Origin: Lottia gigantea
Lineage: Eukaryota; Mollusca; Gastropoda; Lottiidae
Assembly (NCBI RefSeq): GCF_000327385.1
Contig: NW_008707180.1
Coordinates: forward strand, 108,195 to 172,194
Reading direction: 5' to 3'
DNA: 64,000 nucleotides
A model generated the notes under the pieces. That model did not search any database and was not told the DNA's origin. It saw only the letters and a program-made list of their open reading frames with translations. The position numbers and the translations under genes are program-made. Positions 1-13,100 of this stretch are shown in pieces (within the stretch, counting starts at the first letter, position 1; each line of letters opens with the position of its first letter).

Positions 1-392
1 GTGGGGGGGGTGGGGGCGAGATATCTGAGGTTGCCCGAATTTCTAACTTAGTTATGAGAGTTTTGCAAACACTATTGTTATTGGCAGAAGATTTTCACTC
101 TTTCTAGAACAGATGATACTACCCCCCTTAGGAGATCCACAAGTATTCAGTTTAATTTACGGGGTGTACAGTTTTCACCCGATGTTGGGTGAGATTTTCG
201 GCTAATGGATATGTTATGACAATCGGGCAGTGATTTCGATCCTTAAATAATATAAATTATGAAATATTATTATAGGAGAATACAATCAGGCTATCAATTT
301 TAAAAAATACAGTTATAGTATAGGATATTCGGGCAAAGATATGATTTCATTTTCAAATTCCAAAAAAATAAATAAAATCGGGCCGTTCAGAA
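1..392 (-). mobile_element. Partial copy of a hAT-type non-autonomous element (cut by the window edge)
   Basis: This stretch reads, in inverted orientation, almost the same as the element at 4475-4970. Shared blocks include the G-run plus GCGAGATAT at the start, TTTCTAACT, the stretch around CCTTAAATAATATAAATTAT, and GGGCAAAGATATGATTTC. Similarity stops near GGCCGTTCA at about 388. The terminal repeat expected on the left lies before base 1 and the right end is not recognisable, so this copy is incomplete. It sits in a ferroportin intron, upstream of the first exon seen here. Confidence 0.75.
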
Positions 393-543
393 GAAAATTC
401 TTCAATAACAGCATCTCTGATATAAGTGGACCTACAGTTGTGTTGTGGATGTCGCTAGTTAAGACAAGCGTATCCTCCCAGTAAATGATGTCACAAGAAT
501 TCCATATCTCTATATCTTCACATAATGTAACTCTTCTTTTCAG

Positions 544-2969
544 AAATGACGTCGACTTTACGAAGGATCGATCTGGGAACTAAAATTCTGGCACCAATAG
601 CTACTGGCCAGATAATGACGTATCTTGGCCTAGAATACGGTGCTGTATTTATTGGTGGGTGGAATTTAGTCACAGTTTTTATTGAATATTACCTGATCTG
701 GAAAGTATACCAGACGGTTCCTGCTTTAAGAAAGAAAAAAGGAGTTGCTAAATGTGATGACGGTAAGATATTACAAATCTGTCTTCATCCCGTTTTTATT
801 TTAAGCAATTTTAATTTAAGCAATTTACTTAAAATTTGCTGCCATTTACTATTACAGATCATTTGAAGTACGACAACAGCACGGCTGTAGCACTGGGACA
901 GAGTCTGAAAACATTGTCACCTCCCGATACATGTTTCCCTCATGACGTTTTTCCAGCATTGTTGACAGTTCTAGACATTTTTTCCAGTACCGACAGTGAA
1001 AACAGAAGAAGTTGAATTGGGAACAGATGTCGAGGGTGCTTCTGACGCAGTCGATAATATTAAAGTTAGTAATGATACAGGAAATAATATCCAGACTGAA
1101 AACAAAGGTCTCGAACACAATGATTCTGATAACAGCGCAGTGGAAGAAAGATCGGAAGAAGGTTCAGAAAAGAAGGATCCAGAGAAGCCCTTCAGTGATT
1201 TAGCTCCATCAAACAAGAACGCTCAAACCGAGTCAAATGATCCAGTATCTAAGACCAACACCGCCGAAATTAAAAAATCTGGCGGATGTAAATTTGGAAA
1301 AGGATTTATTACTCTGTATAAAGGTTGGAGAACATATTTACGGTATAATGTGTGTAATGCTGGATTGGGTCTTGCTTTTCTTTATATGACTGTTCTAGGA
1401 TTTGATAACATTACTGTGGGTAAGTAGATTTATTTTCATGTAGATTTATGAAATAAAAATTTCAGGTCAGACGAACGCAGCGATGTAAAACTACTGCAAC
1501 TTTCAGTCTTATCTTTAGCAATTGCAACCGTGACACAATAAATGATTGTAAAGCTGAAAAGCAATAAATTTCCAAATACAGATGTTTCATTAAGCATATA
1601 ATAGCACCCAATATTACATCATGCTTGTAAATGTAGTTTCTGTGCTGTGCTTGATGGGGTAATTATGATCGTTTTAAGTGATCAAGTCGGTTTGGATATC
1701 TGACAAACGAGACTACAGTTATTTTTCTCTGGAACTCAGCAACACGATCTCTGAACATCATGAATTTTTACTTATTCTAACTAGCAATGTATTCTATTCT
1801 TCCAGGTTATGCCTATTCTCAACATATATCAGAATCAATTCTGGGATTTCTAATGGCAGGAGCAGCAATTATTGGTATTATAGGAACCATTACATATCCC
1901 ATGATCCGTAAACGTATTGGATTAGAACGCACTGGACTCTTTGCTCTAAGTTCACAAATCGCATGTCTAGTGTTGTGTGTAGTGTCCGTTTTTATGCCTG
2001 GAAGTCCCTTTGACATCCTGTACCGCACTCGAGAACATGTTGATACTAAAGTCAACTGCACTAGTGCTGCGAATGTCAGCTCAATGTCTGATTACATGCT
2101 TAATGACACAAATTCTCTGAACGTTTCTTTATTATACGGATCATTTGCTAATTCTTCTTCTTGTGGTGAGGACTCGGGGTCCTTCAATTATACTTCCATC
2201 ATTATGCTAATGGCTGGAATCATTACTGCCAGATTTGGTAAGTATTTCTTTTTATAATGTCAAAAGTGCCAACCATGTGATCTCTCAAAGAAAAAGACCC
2301 CGTAGAGTGGCAGCGGGATAATCTACCAAGATACTTTACGACACGGTGGAGCGCAAATTCAAAATATTAAAGTCATAACCTCATACTTTGGATACTGTTA
2401 GATTCATTGCAATGCTAAATCACTGAAGGTTGTTGTCTTGTTTGTTTGTATGCATTTTGTTTAAGATAACCAGAAATTGCTTGGACTGCCCTGCCATGTG
2501 GTTGTTACTTAAATTCTACAATAACATAATCAGAAAATATCCACCAGTGTCTGTATAGTATATGTGTCAGATCTGGCTGTTTTTGGTGTATGGTTTATTG
2601 AAATGGGCATTGGTAGCTAACGAATATGAAATATTACGTTTTATACCTCCAGGTTTATGGACAGCCGATTTAGCCATAACTCAACTGTTTCTGGAGACTG
2701 TTGAGGAGGAGGAAAGAGGAAAAGTAAATGGAGTTCAGCAATCATTAAACAGACTCATGGACTTGTTAAAATTCGCTATGGTGGTCGCGGCACCAGATCC
2801 CCAATTATTTGGCGTTTTAGTGTTCATATCGTTTGCCTTTGTGTGTTTAGGTGCGGTTTTATATGCCAGTTATTCGAGAAGAGCTAGAGGTCATTTATTC
2901 CATTTTGATAAAATAGTCAAGTGTACCAATAACAATCACCAAATACCTACAGATAATCCAAAAGTTTGA
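544..2969 (+). CDS. SLC40A1: Ferroportin, iron exporter (C-terminal two thirds, 4 exons)
   Basis: Exons 544-762, 988-1419, 1806-2237 and 2653-2969 (stop) join in frame and give about 466 residues. They match human ferroportin from about residue 173 to the C terminus; the N-terminal helices are encoded before base 1. Family landmarks: LRRIDLGTKILAP (the RRID aspartate, human D181, is kept), GGWNLVTVFIEYYLIWKVYQ, a long acidic cytoplasmic loop, LGFDNITVGYAYS, VFMPGSP, ERGKVNGVQQSLN and LMDLLKFAMVVAAPD. In the family it is the plasma-membrane Fe2+ exporter. At the human C326 position this protein has Asn, and at the H507 position Lys. The extracellular loop in exon 1806-2237 carries six N-glycosylation sequons. 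The joint 762/988 is chosen because it keeps frame and avoids the stop reached from an alternative acceptor near 857. Confidence 0.93.
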
Positions 2970-4189
2970 GTATATACTCAATTATTACTTTGATTCAATT
3001 CCAGAGAATTCCATAATTTTATCTTCATGGGCAGTATTCTGGACAAACGATTAAAAGAAGAGGGTACTATAGGCGAAAGCTTGTTCCCTAATCCTATTAT
3101 GTAAATAAATATTGTTTATACAAAAAAAACCTATTAAAATTTCCGTGCATAATAGACAATGACACAAATTTGGGTGATTATGTGACGAGACCCAGTCACC
3201 AAATATTGGTCTTTATACATCATAACATAATTCCCAAGATCAATTGATTAACTTGTAGATGCTTCAAACAAAGCATGGAAGAATCATGTTATTATAACAG
3301 CTTGTGTAATGCTTAAACTTACATTTTGTTTTTTTTATCAACTCGCTCAAAGGCTTGACAATGAAATTGTGAAACTCATTTTATAAATACATTATCATGA
3401 ATGGTTTGTCAGAATATCATGTGCCTTCATGTTTTTGAATGTTGATATTTATTTTGATATTATATAATAAACTATATTTAATTTTTATCATGATGTTAGA
3501 CACTGGAATGGCTTAACTAAAGGTCAACAGAGGTTGAGATAATACATTTGTATTTTTCACCCTTTTTTCCTCTTAAAGGCCATAGTTGATTCTTCAGAAG
3601 TACTAGAACTGCACAAAAACGCACAATCTCTTTAAATTAGGTTCCATTTCTGTATTTGCCTATTAAATATATGACGTAGTCTCAAGAAAAGACAAGTCAT
3701 CATTTTAACTTTCAATTTATTATGGCAAATTATGGATTTGATGGCACAAATTTTCGACCTGTGAAACAAATGGAGAGTCTGCCCCTTTAACCCTTAAATA
3801 ATGTAGACCAGAGGCATTGTAATTAAGATATCCCTTAAAAATAGCATGAGAGTAGGGCTATGTTGTGAGAGAGATGTGTCCTTTCCAAGTTTCCCCTTGT
3901 AAGTAAGAAAAGTGTCTAGGCATTTGATGAAATTTTAAGCCAAGACATTTGTGATACCTGACTCATATAAATCACAGATTATTTGATCATGTCACTTTAT
4001 AATTAATTACCACAAGTAATTTTGTTATCACATATCACCTTGGATTAAGTCACACATTTATATTTGATTAGCACTACAACAAAGTTCAATATGGTATGAT
4101 TTGCTCATATCACTTTGTCACTTGAAAATCTTGCTGAAAATGGAATCTAGCTGTAATGCCACCTTTCTTTATTATATTTGTTTCTCAAA
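2970..4189. other. Ferroportin 3' UTR and convergent spacer to HACL1
   Basis: No coding exon is seen. The left part holds the ferroportin 3' UTR with an AATAAA at 3104. The right part should hold the HACL1 3' UTR on the minus strand; AATAAA candidates on that strand are at 4173-4168, very close to the stop, and at 3453-3448. The rest is AT-rich sequence without a recognised repeat. Confidence 0.6.
3104..3109 (+). terminator. Poly(A) signal AATAAA, ferroportin
   Basis: Canonical AATAAA 135 bp after the ferroportin stop codon, followed by an A-rich stretch. It is the first such hexamer after the stop on this strand. Confidence 0.55.
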
Positions 4190-7100
4190 TTACATTTTTG
4201 ACTTGGTTAACCAAAAGAAGTCCTGAAAAAGAAAAAAAACTCTCAATTATACCCAATTATAAAGTGTGGCCAACTGATGTTGATATTTTCAGAGACTTTG
4301 AAATATTACTCCTATTAATAGTGCTTACTGTCTATAACCCTTCACCATTAATGACCCCATATTTTAGGAATATGTATCTGACTGAGTGACCGGTGAAGCA
4401 GTAATCACTTGGTGTCAAATGAATCAACATCATAATGCTTTCAGTTCTATAATGGAGATCAGGGTATATGATGTCAGTGGCATCGCAGCCCCAAAGGCTA
4501 GTTTTTCATGCAAGGCATTAAAAAAAATTTTTTTTTTGAACGGCCTGATTTGATTTTTTTTTTTTGGGAATTTAAAAATGAAATCATATCTTTGCCCGAA
4601 TATCCTATACTATAACTGTATTTTTTTAAATTGATAGCCTGATTGTATTCTCCTATAATATTTCATAATTTATATTATTTAAGGATCGAAATCACTGCCA
4701 GAATGTCATTCGTATGATTATATTTTACATATTTCAAAAATTGAAATCGCAGCCCGAAAGTAGAGTTTAGAACTTTTTTTTACACAACCAAAAAAAGGCA
4801 ATTCGGGCACAGATTTCAATTTTTTGCAATAAATATTGTAGGACATACAAAAAAAAATGAAATCTGTGCCCGAATTGTCTTAAATTAACACTCATAACTG
4901 AGTTAGAAATTCGTGCAACCTCAAATATCTCGCCCCCCCCCCCTGGGACATAAACCTGGCTCCGCCACTGTATGATGTTTTATCTTATATAGACTAAGTG
5001 TCTCACCTTTCAATTAAAATTAGACCCAACTTTCAATTCGTTTTTTTTAATAAATTTTATTTTTTGTTTAGCCACTTCACAGTAGGGTTTTAACAACCGC
5101 AGTCTTAAACATTCGTCAAATTCAATTGTAGATTTGTATAGAAGGTAGATATTATACATTACATAGATAAAATCTTGTAACTTAAGAATTAAATCATGGA
5201 TTATTGAACTCATGAAAATATTATTGAAAGTCAAGGGCAATAACCTAAATACTTACCTGAGGTTTACGTTGTGCTAATGGATTGATAGCTACAGTAATTA
5301 ATGATGATTGGTTGGTATGATTCAATGCATCTTTTAAACTATGCTGTAAACTGTGTATGGTCTGTACAGCATAGCCCCGCCCACCAAAGCCTGCCATCAT
5401 TTTTTCATATGGTGTATTGGGTTTCAATGAAGTTGGTGGTGTCCTAAAAATAAAAACAAAAGCAACAAAGAGTACCTGACATAACAAAAGGTGAGCTGCA
5501 TCAATTGAACTCATCATCCGAAAAACTCAGTAACTCTGAAATAGTGATCAATTCTACTATCCAAGACTGAACAAAAGGTGATTGGTAAGCTTATTTTGTA
5601 CTTACATTAAAGTTAAATCACCTGCTGACTCGAGACTCGACCAAGACTCTTCATCAATACCAAATGATATACCATTGTTATTGAGGATGATTAGAATAAT
5701 TGGTAGGTTATATCTACATCAAATATATCAAATTCATTGAGAAATTTATAACCGAATTGAAATATTTCATACACATAAGTGAGTTAATAACATTGCTTAA
5801 AAATCCTGTTATCATGAAACATGGCTTGTTGCTTATATCAAATCTTACCTTTGTAATGTTTCAATTTCCATTCCTGAAAAGCCAAAAGCACTATCTCCTT
5901 GGACACAGACCACTCTTTTATTGGGAGCATGATCTCGACACCAGATGGCAGCAGCCACTGTGAACCCTAATCCTACACCCATAGTTCCGAATGTCCCAGC
6001 ATCAAGTCTGAAATGAGAGTACAATGATATGATTAACTTAAAATCCTTTAGACTTAAGAGTGAGATTAATTGAAGTATGTTGCTATCACTTAATGAGGAC
6101 AATAATTCAAACATGACTGTAAAGTTTAAGGTTTTGATCCTGGCAAAAGTAAAAAATGCTTTATGAATAGTGCTAGTCAACTGATAAGGAAAACAAATAT
6201 GGAGCTCCCCTCTATCTCTAATTTCTTATCTTTTTGAAAAGGGAAGAATTGTCAAATCTCTGGCACTACTGGACCACCAAGCAGCACTTCCTACTTCACA
6301 GTAGTGAATCTCCCAGTTTCCAGGTAACAACTACAGTATTATGATATTGATGCACAACAAATTTTCTTTTATTCTTATAACATACCTATGTCTGGGTAAA
6401 TGATTTAACAACATGACACGTCCTATATCCATTGTATTAGCTCCTTCATTAATAATAATACTGTTATCTGGTATCATATTGTTTATCTATAAATACATGT
6501 ATTAGGTCATCATATTGTTTATACTGCAATATCTTTCATTATTGTAGGCATTAAATCAATCTAATTGAGAAACTGATCTAGATGTTGGGTGTGGTATTTA
6601 TCCCCTGGGTGCAGCACATGTCCTAAGTCAATAAGATATTTAATCTCAAAAGGATTTAATTGTTTAATGATCAATTCATATTTGAGGAATTCAAGCAGAT
6701 TGAATATACAACCTTTAAATCATTTCTTACTTACTTCATTTAAAACAGCATAATAATTTAACGGACTGCTCTTATCACTGATCATTTTCTACAAAAAATT
6801 AAATAACTCAGAGTTAGAATCTCAAGGAGAAAATGACTCAATCAAGAAGGTCATGAGTTGACAAAATAATATGGTAGACACAAAATAAGTTCTATCTTGT
6901 CAATCAAGTTCTTCTGATATAGGTCTTGTAATTTTTCTACTTTTGAGGAAAATGAGAAAATATTGGGTATAAATGAGAAAATTAACAGTACAAACTTTAA
7001 ATTAGAATGGTTTTAGCTTAAATGAGAACATTCAAATGTTTTCAAATTATAAATGAGATACAGGTAGGAAATATTTTAAGCTCAACTAAGAAAACATTAA

Positions 7101-10100
7101 GCTTCAAAATTACCTGAAATGTATTTTGGTTTGTTTTCATTTTATTTTTTAAGAATTTCCACCAAGAGCTAGAGCAATTAATTTCAAATTTTCCTGGTCT
7201 TTTTTCAGTCTCTTTTATCAACTAACAAAATAAAATCTCTTATATATTCACATTGAAACAGATAAATCATTTAGAATAACGAACATTGGAAATTAATTGA
7301 ATTCTCATGAATTGGCTGTTGAAGATATTTGTTACAGGATATAACCATCTAAAAATATCATTTTAACACTTACCTGATGTACAACATGTGATATATTACC
7401 AACTAATCCTAACCATTTATATACATTATTACCTAGCTCTTCTACACAAATATCTACCTATAATAAAATACAACATGTAATATATTACCAACTAATCCTA
7501 GCCATTTATATACATTATTACCTAGCTCTTCTACACAAATATCTACCTATTATAATATACAACATGTAATATATTACCAACTAATCCTAACCATTTATAT
7601 ACATTATTACCTAGCTCTTCTACACAAATATCTATCTATTATAATATACAACATGTGATATATTACCAACTAATCATAGCCATTTATATACATTATTACC
7701 TAGCTCTTCTACACAAATATCTACCTATTATAATATACATGTAATATATTACCAACTAATCCTAACCATTTATATACATTATTACCTAGCTCTTCTACAC
7801 AAATATCTACCTATTATAATATACAACATGTAATATATTACCAACTAATCCTAACCATTTATATACATTATTACCTAGCTCTTCTACACAAATATCTACC
7901 TATTATAATATACAACATGTAATATATTACCAACTAATCCTAACCATTTATATACATTATTACCTAGCTCTTCTACACAAATATCTACCTATTATAATAT
8001 ACAACATGTAATATATTACCAACTAATCCTAACCATTTATATACATTATTACCTAGCTCTTCTACACAAATATCTACCTATTATAATATACAACATGTAA
8101 TATATTACCAACTAATCCTAACCATTTATATACATTATTACCTAGCTCTTCTACACAAATATCTACCTATTATAATATACAACATGTAATATATTACCAA
8201 CTAATCCTAACCATTTATATACATTATTACCTAGCTCTTCTACACAAATATCTACCTATTATAATATACAACATGTAATATATTACCAACTAATCCTAAC
8301 CATTTATATACATTATTACCTAGCTCTTCTACACAAATATCTACCTATTATAATATACAACATGTAATATATTACCAACTAATCCTAACCATTTATATAC
8401 ATTATTACCTAGCTCTTCTACACAAATATCTACCTATTATAATATACAACATGTAATATATTACCAACTAATCCTAACCATTTATATACATTATTACCTA
8501 GCTCTTCTACACAAATATCTACCTATTATAATATACAACATGTAATATATTACCAACTAATCCTAACCATTTATATACATTATTACCTAGCTCTTGTACA
8601 CAAATATCTACCTATTATAATATACAACATGTAATATATTACCAACTAATCCTAACCATTTATATACATTATTACCTAGCTCTTCTACACAAATATCTAT
8701 CTATTATAATATACAACATGTGATATATTACCAACTAATCCTAGCCATTTATATACATTATTACCTAGCTCTTCTACACAAATATCTACCTATTATGATA
8801 TACAACATGTAATATATTACCAACTAATCATAACCATTTATATACATTATTACCTAGCTCTTCTACACAAATATCTACCTATTATAATATACAACATGTA
8901 ATATATTACCAACTAATCCTAACCATTTATATACATTATTACCTAGCTCTTCTACACAAATATCTACCTATTATAATATACAACATGTAATATATTACCA
9001 ACTAATCCTAACCATTTATATACATTATTACCTAGCTCTTCTACACAAATATCTATCTATTATAATATACAACATGTGATATATTACCAACTAATCCTAG
9101 CCATTTATATACATTATTACCTAGCTCTTCTACACAAATATCTACCTATTATAATATACAACATGTAATATATTACCAACTAATCCTAACCATTTATATA
9201 CATTATTACCTAGCTCTTCTACACAAATATCTACCTATTATAATATACAACATGTAATATATTACCAACTAATCCTAACCATTTATATACATTATTACCT
9301 AGCTCTTCTACACAAATATCTATCTATTATAATATACAACATGTCATATATTACCAACAAGGTGTTTTTTTTTCAAATCAAATCTAAAGCCAACAGAATT
9401 TCTTGTAAGTCTTATACTTCTAAAGTGAAACAGCATTGATTGAATTATTCTTCAAAGCTAAAGAAGGATTGTAAGAATATGTTAAAATTTAAATTCATTG
9501 ATTGAAGAATCAAGAATTTATGAATCACTGACCTGGACAATTTGGATATCTTTGTGAAATCTCGGAGGTAAACCAAAGTGTAGGATCCAGTTCAATCTTG
9601 CTCCAAGCAGTATTATCACGTCTGCTTCTTGTAGAGCTCTGAAATGCAATATGAAAATGAATTAAATGAAATTGTGTTTTTGCATCTTATTGGACTTATA
9701 AAGATGGGCAACACCATGCAATACAATGTGCAATAAAGGAAATCTCCGTCATAAAAGCCAGTATTTCTCTTACTTGGACCTGGTAGAAGAAACACATAGT
9801 GGATGATCATCTGGTAAAACTCCTTTACCCATTGGAGTCGGTAAAAATGGTAGATTCCAGGATGTTATAAATTCTCTAACAGCTCTTTCTGCTCTTCCAT
9901 ATGCTGCACCTGACAATGTTTGTAAAGATAAAGAAAATAAATATAGCTTTATAATATAAAATGTCAAGAAAGTAAGGAAATCTAACCCGTTCAGTAACAT
10001 TAGAGGAAGACAGATATCTGAATGGTTACCTATCTATTGCTGTGTCAGCCGAATCAACCTGTATCACTGGTAGATGGAATCAAATTGAAAAAAAAGTAAT

Positions 10101-13100
10101 AATTTCAAACCCCAGATCCCAACCTAGTGAGCAAATGTGTAAGCCCCACCCCTTCTCCCCCCTTAGCACAGCTCGTTGTTCTGAAATAAAGGTGCAATAG
10201 TAACTATCTTACAATACCTTTAAAACAAGCTTTCACTTACCTTTTCCTACAATGACTAGAGGTCTAGAACTGTTGGATAGTAAATCTATGGTCTTCTTGA
10301 TTGAGGAAGGATCTGCTAACATAACTGGAGCATCTGGGCACCTTTTTACCGAACTGACAAATAAATTTTTAGAAATCTAAACAAACAGCACAGATCAAAT
10401 CCAGCTAGCGTTTGAAATTTACTTAATTACCATAAACAGAAATTATAATTTGATATATCAGTTTACTGAACTTATTAGATCTACATGAATTGATATGATG
10501 GTAGTTTAGCTGTTATCTTTTCACCCAGTAAATCTACAGAACAAGCTTACATGAAAGGTAACCTACCTGACATGTGATAATGGTATTTTATCTGTTATCA
10601 TGTCACCAGGTAAATCTATATAACAGCATCCTGGTCTACCATATATACTCTGTCTTACTGCCTGTAAACATGCATATTTTATACTGATCAAGTTTAATGT
10701 ACAGAAAAACATAGTACAGAATCATATGATCTTATACTACCCTAACACAATAATCTGAATGGAAATTCTTTTATAGTTTGATGATGGTCATTTAGTGTTG
10801 TCACTGCAGCCTTTAAGAGGAAATACAGATTGAGGTCAGTCTTTGATTTTTAATAGTGAAACAGATAACTTAAATTGAACTTTTTGGCTTGGAAGTTTCT
10901 CAAATTTGGACACAAAGTAAATAATAATTTATCAAGTTATGAATTTACCTTTTCCACAAAGAAAGGAATTCTGTCTACACTGCTGGGTCTAGCTGAATAC
11001 TTGCAGAATGGTTTTGCAGTGAAAACTTGTGGGTACTCTTGGAAGCCTCCCATACCCTCTTGATTGGAATCACAAGATCCCCCTACAACTATCAGTGGCC
11101 TGAAAGGAACCATACAACAAGCATTATGAAGTATTGTTAATCTTTTTATTTTAACCAGTCTAAGGTTGTGATCAGTAATAGCTTCACTATCACCTGTGTG
11201 GAACTCTGGGACATTTCATCTCATATTTACACAATATGAATGAAATTACATATCTGGAGCTGTATTTCAAATACACCCTATAAGGTGGCAAGATTGTAAG
11301 ATTACTGACATGTTTATGTTTACTGATCTGATAACACTCACCAGCAATTTTCCATGGCATTTGACATTCCAGCAAAAGCATGAACTAAACCAGGTCCTGA
11401 AACTACTAGACATACTGCTGGCCTATAATAAGCAAAGACTATAGATCAAACGTAGATCAGACTGTCATAGCTTCCAGGCCATTTACAACATTTCTGTGTG
11501 CAGTTATTAGAGTGTTATGGACAGAGAAAATTAAAATATTTTAGCTGAAAGATATTTCACTGACAATATCTACTAAAGAAGAGTAAGAGGGTGGTATTTT
11601 GAAATTTATTCCCTTAATTTTCTTATGACTAAATATCACCTATATTATAAAACATACTACCTTCCAGTCATATAACCAATAGCTGATGCTGCATATGATG
11701 CCTACAAATAAAATTATTAATCTAAGATATACATCTAGGCACGATAGCAACCAAATTACCATCTTGAATCAGTATGGTAATGAATATATACAATATATAA
11801 TTAATCAAACCCAATTCTCATCAATATTCAAAGTTTTACATTCAAATCTTTCTAATAAAATCAAATCAAGATCCAAATTTCCATATTTCTTTACAAGCAT
11901 ATGAAATAAACAAAAGCTTTGAGTAAAATTTTATGTCTATATAACATCTATGCTAAAAATATAACTACATGTATATAATAAGTGTATACTTACAGCTTGT
12001 TCATTCCTCATACCAACATATTTTATACCTTCAGCCTGTGCTGCTACTGCCACCTCAATAACTGGTACCCCTACTATACCAAACATATACTCAACTCCCT
12101 AGAATATACAAGTAAATATACAGTCAAGTAACCTAATTTCGTGGAAACCTATTTTTCGTGGATTTACAGAAATGATTAATAATTCACATGAGCGACCTTG
12201 CGCGACCTCCGCATTAGCTTGTTTTGATAAACACTGGTTGTCTCTACAATGTCAGCTAGTAGAATGAATCCAGTAGTTTCAAGCAAGGTAAAATGTACTA
12301 ATATATACTTTGACAAATACAAAATGGCGGATTTCACTTATTACCAAACGTCACCATTTTTTATCGGCCGAATTTCCTTATTATCCCAAGCGGTAATCGG
12401 AATTCCAAGAGTCGTCTGCTAGAATGTAGTCCAACGAATGAAGTCACGTGATCAACTAGCGGATTCCATGTCAGCAGAAAATTTCTATGGAACACAAAGT
12501 GGACCATATTCTTATGTTGTTTCAGTGACTTTTAGCAATAAATCACGCTACGTATCTTATTTTGTCAGTCACTAAATTTTTTTAAAATCGTGGTTCTTTG
12601 AAGGAATTGTCACTAGTTATAATGAACTGATATTAAAGATAAATACTAAGAAAAGTAAATTATACCACCCGGTATCCATACAACGTGTTTTTCTTGCCTT
12701 ATTTATAGATCAAATATTGTACACGAAAATAGGTGATGCATTCTGCCGTCGTTGCCGAGTTGGTTGCTCAAGAAATATGGGTCAAAGGGAAGGATTCATA
12801 AAGAAAATAGAAATGAACCAATTTTAATTATTTTGTAGAATATCTGAGGAAACATTTAAGACATAAAAAAAAAAATTAGTTTTTTTTAACTTTGACGAAA
12901 TTCGGTGATGAATCCTTATATCCACGAAAATAGGTCACACTACTGTAATTGCAGGGCGTTGGTAAGCGAACGCCCTGCTTTGTTTTCGTATTGATTTTTT
13001 TTTTTTTTTTGGTCTACGGCAGGCCGGTTTTCTCGGCAACGGCAACAGGTACGGGAAAACGGACTTCATGGCGTTTTGTAACTCGTGGCTAATCACAGTT

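Noticed and set aside
858-990. A possible extra ferroportin exon starting after ATTACAG at 857
   Set aside because: It opens in frame (DHLKYDNSTAV...) but reaches a stop near 1013, with no good donor in between. Joining 762 directly to 988 keeps frame and continues into the conserved part.
5010-5240. Candidate HACL1 C-terminus directly after exon 16 (ending GSNFN)
   Set aside because: Reading through the donor at 5256 gives no similarity, whereas the 33-nt exon at 4222-4190 gives [10 protein letters not shown], matching the family end and keeping total phase.
5700-5963. Plus-strand open frame across HACL1 exons 14 and 15
   Set aside because: It is the antisense of conserved HACL1 coding sequence; the minus strand carries the ThDP motif and consistent splice sites.
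7375-9357. CRISPR-like array
   Set aside because: Repeats are directly adjacent with no unique spacers, and the unit is a host exon fragment in an animal genome.
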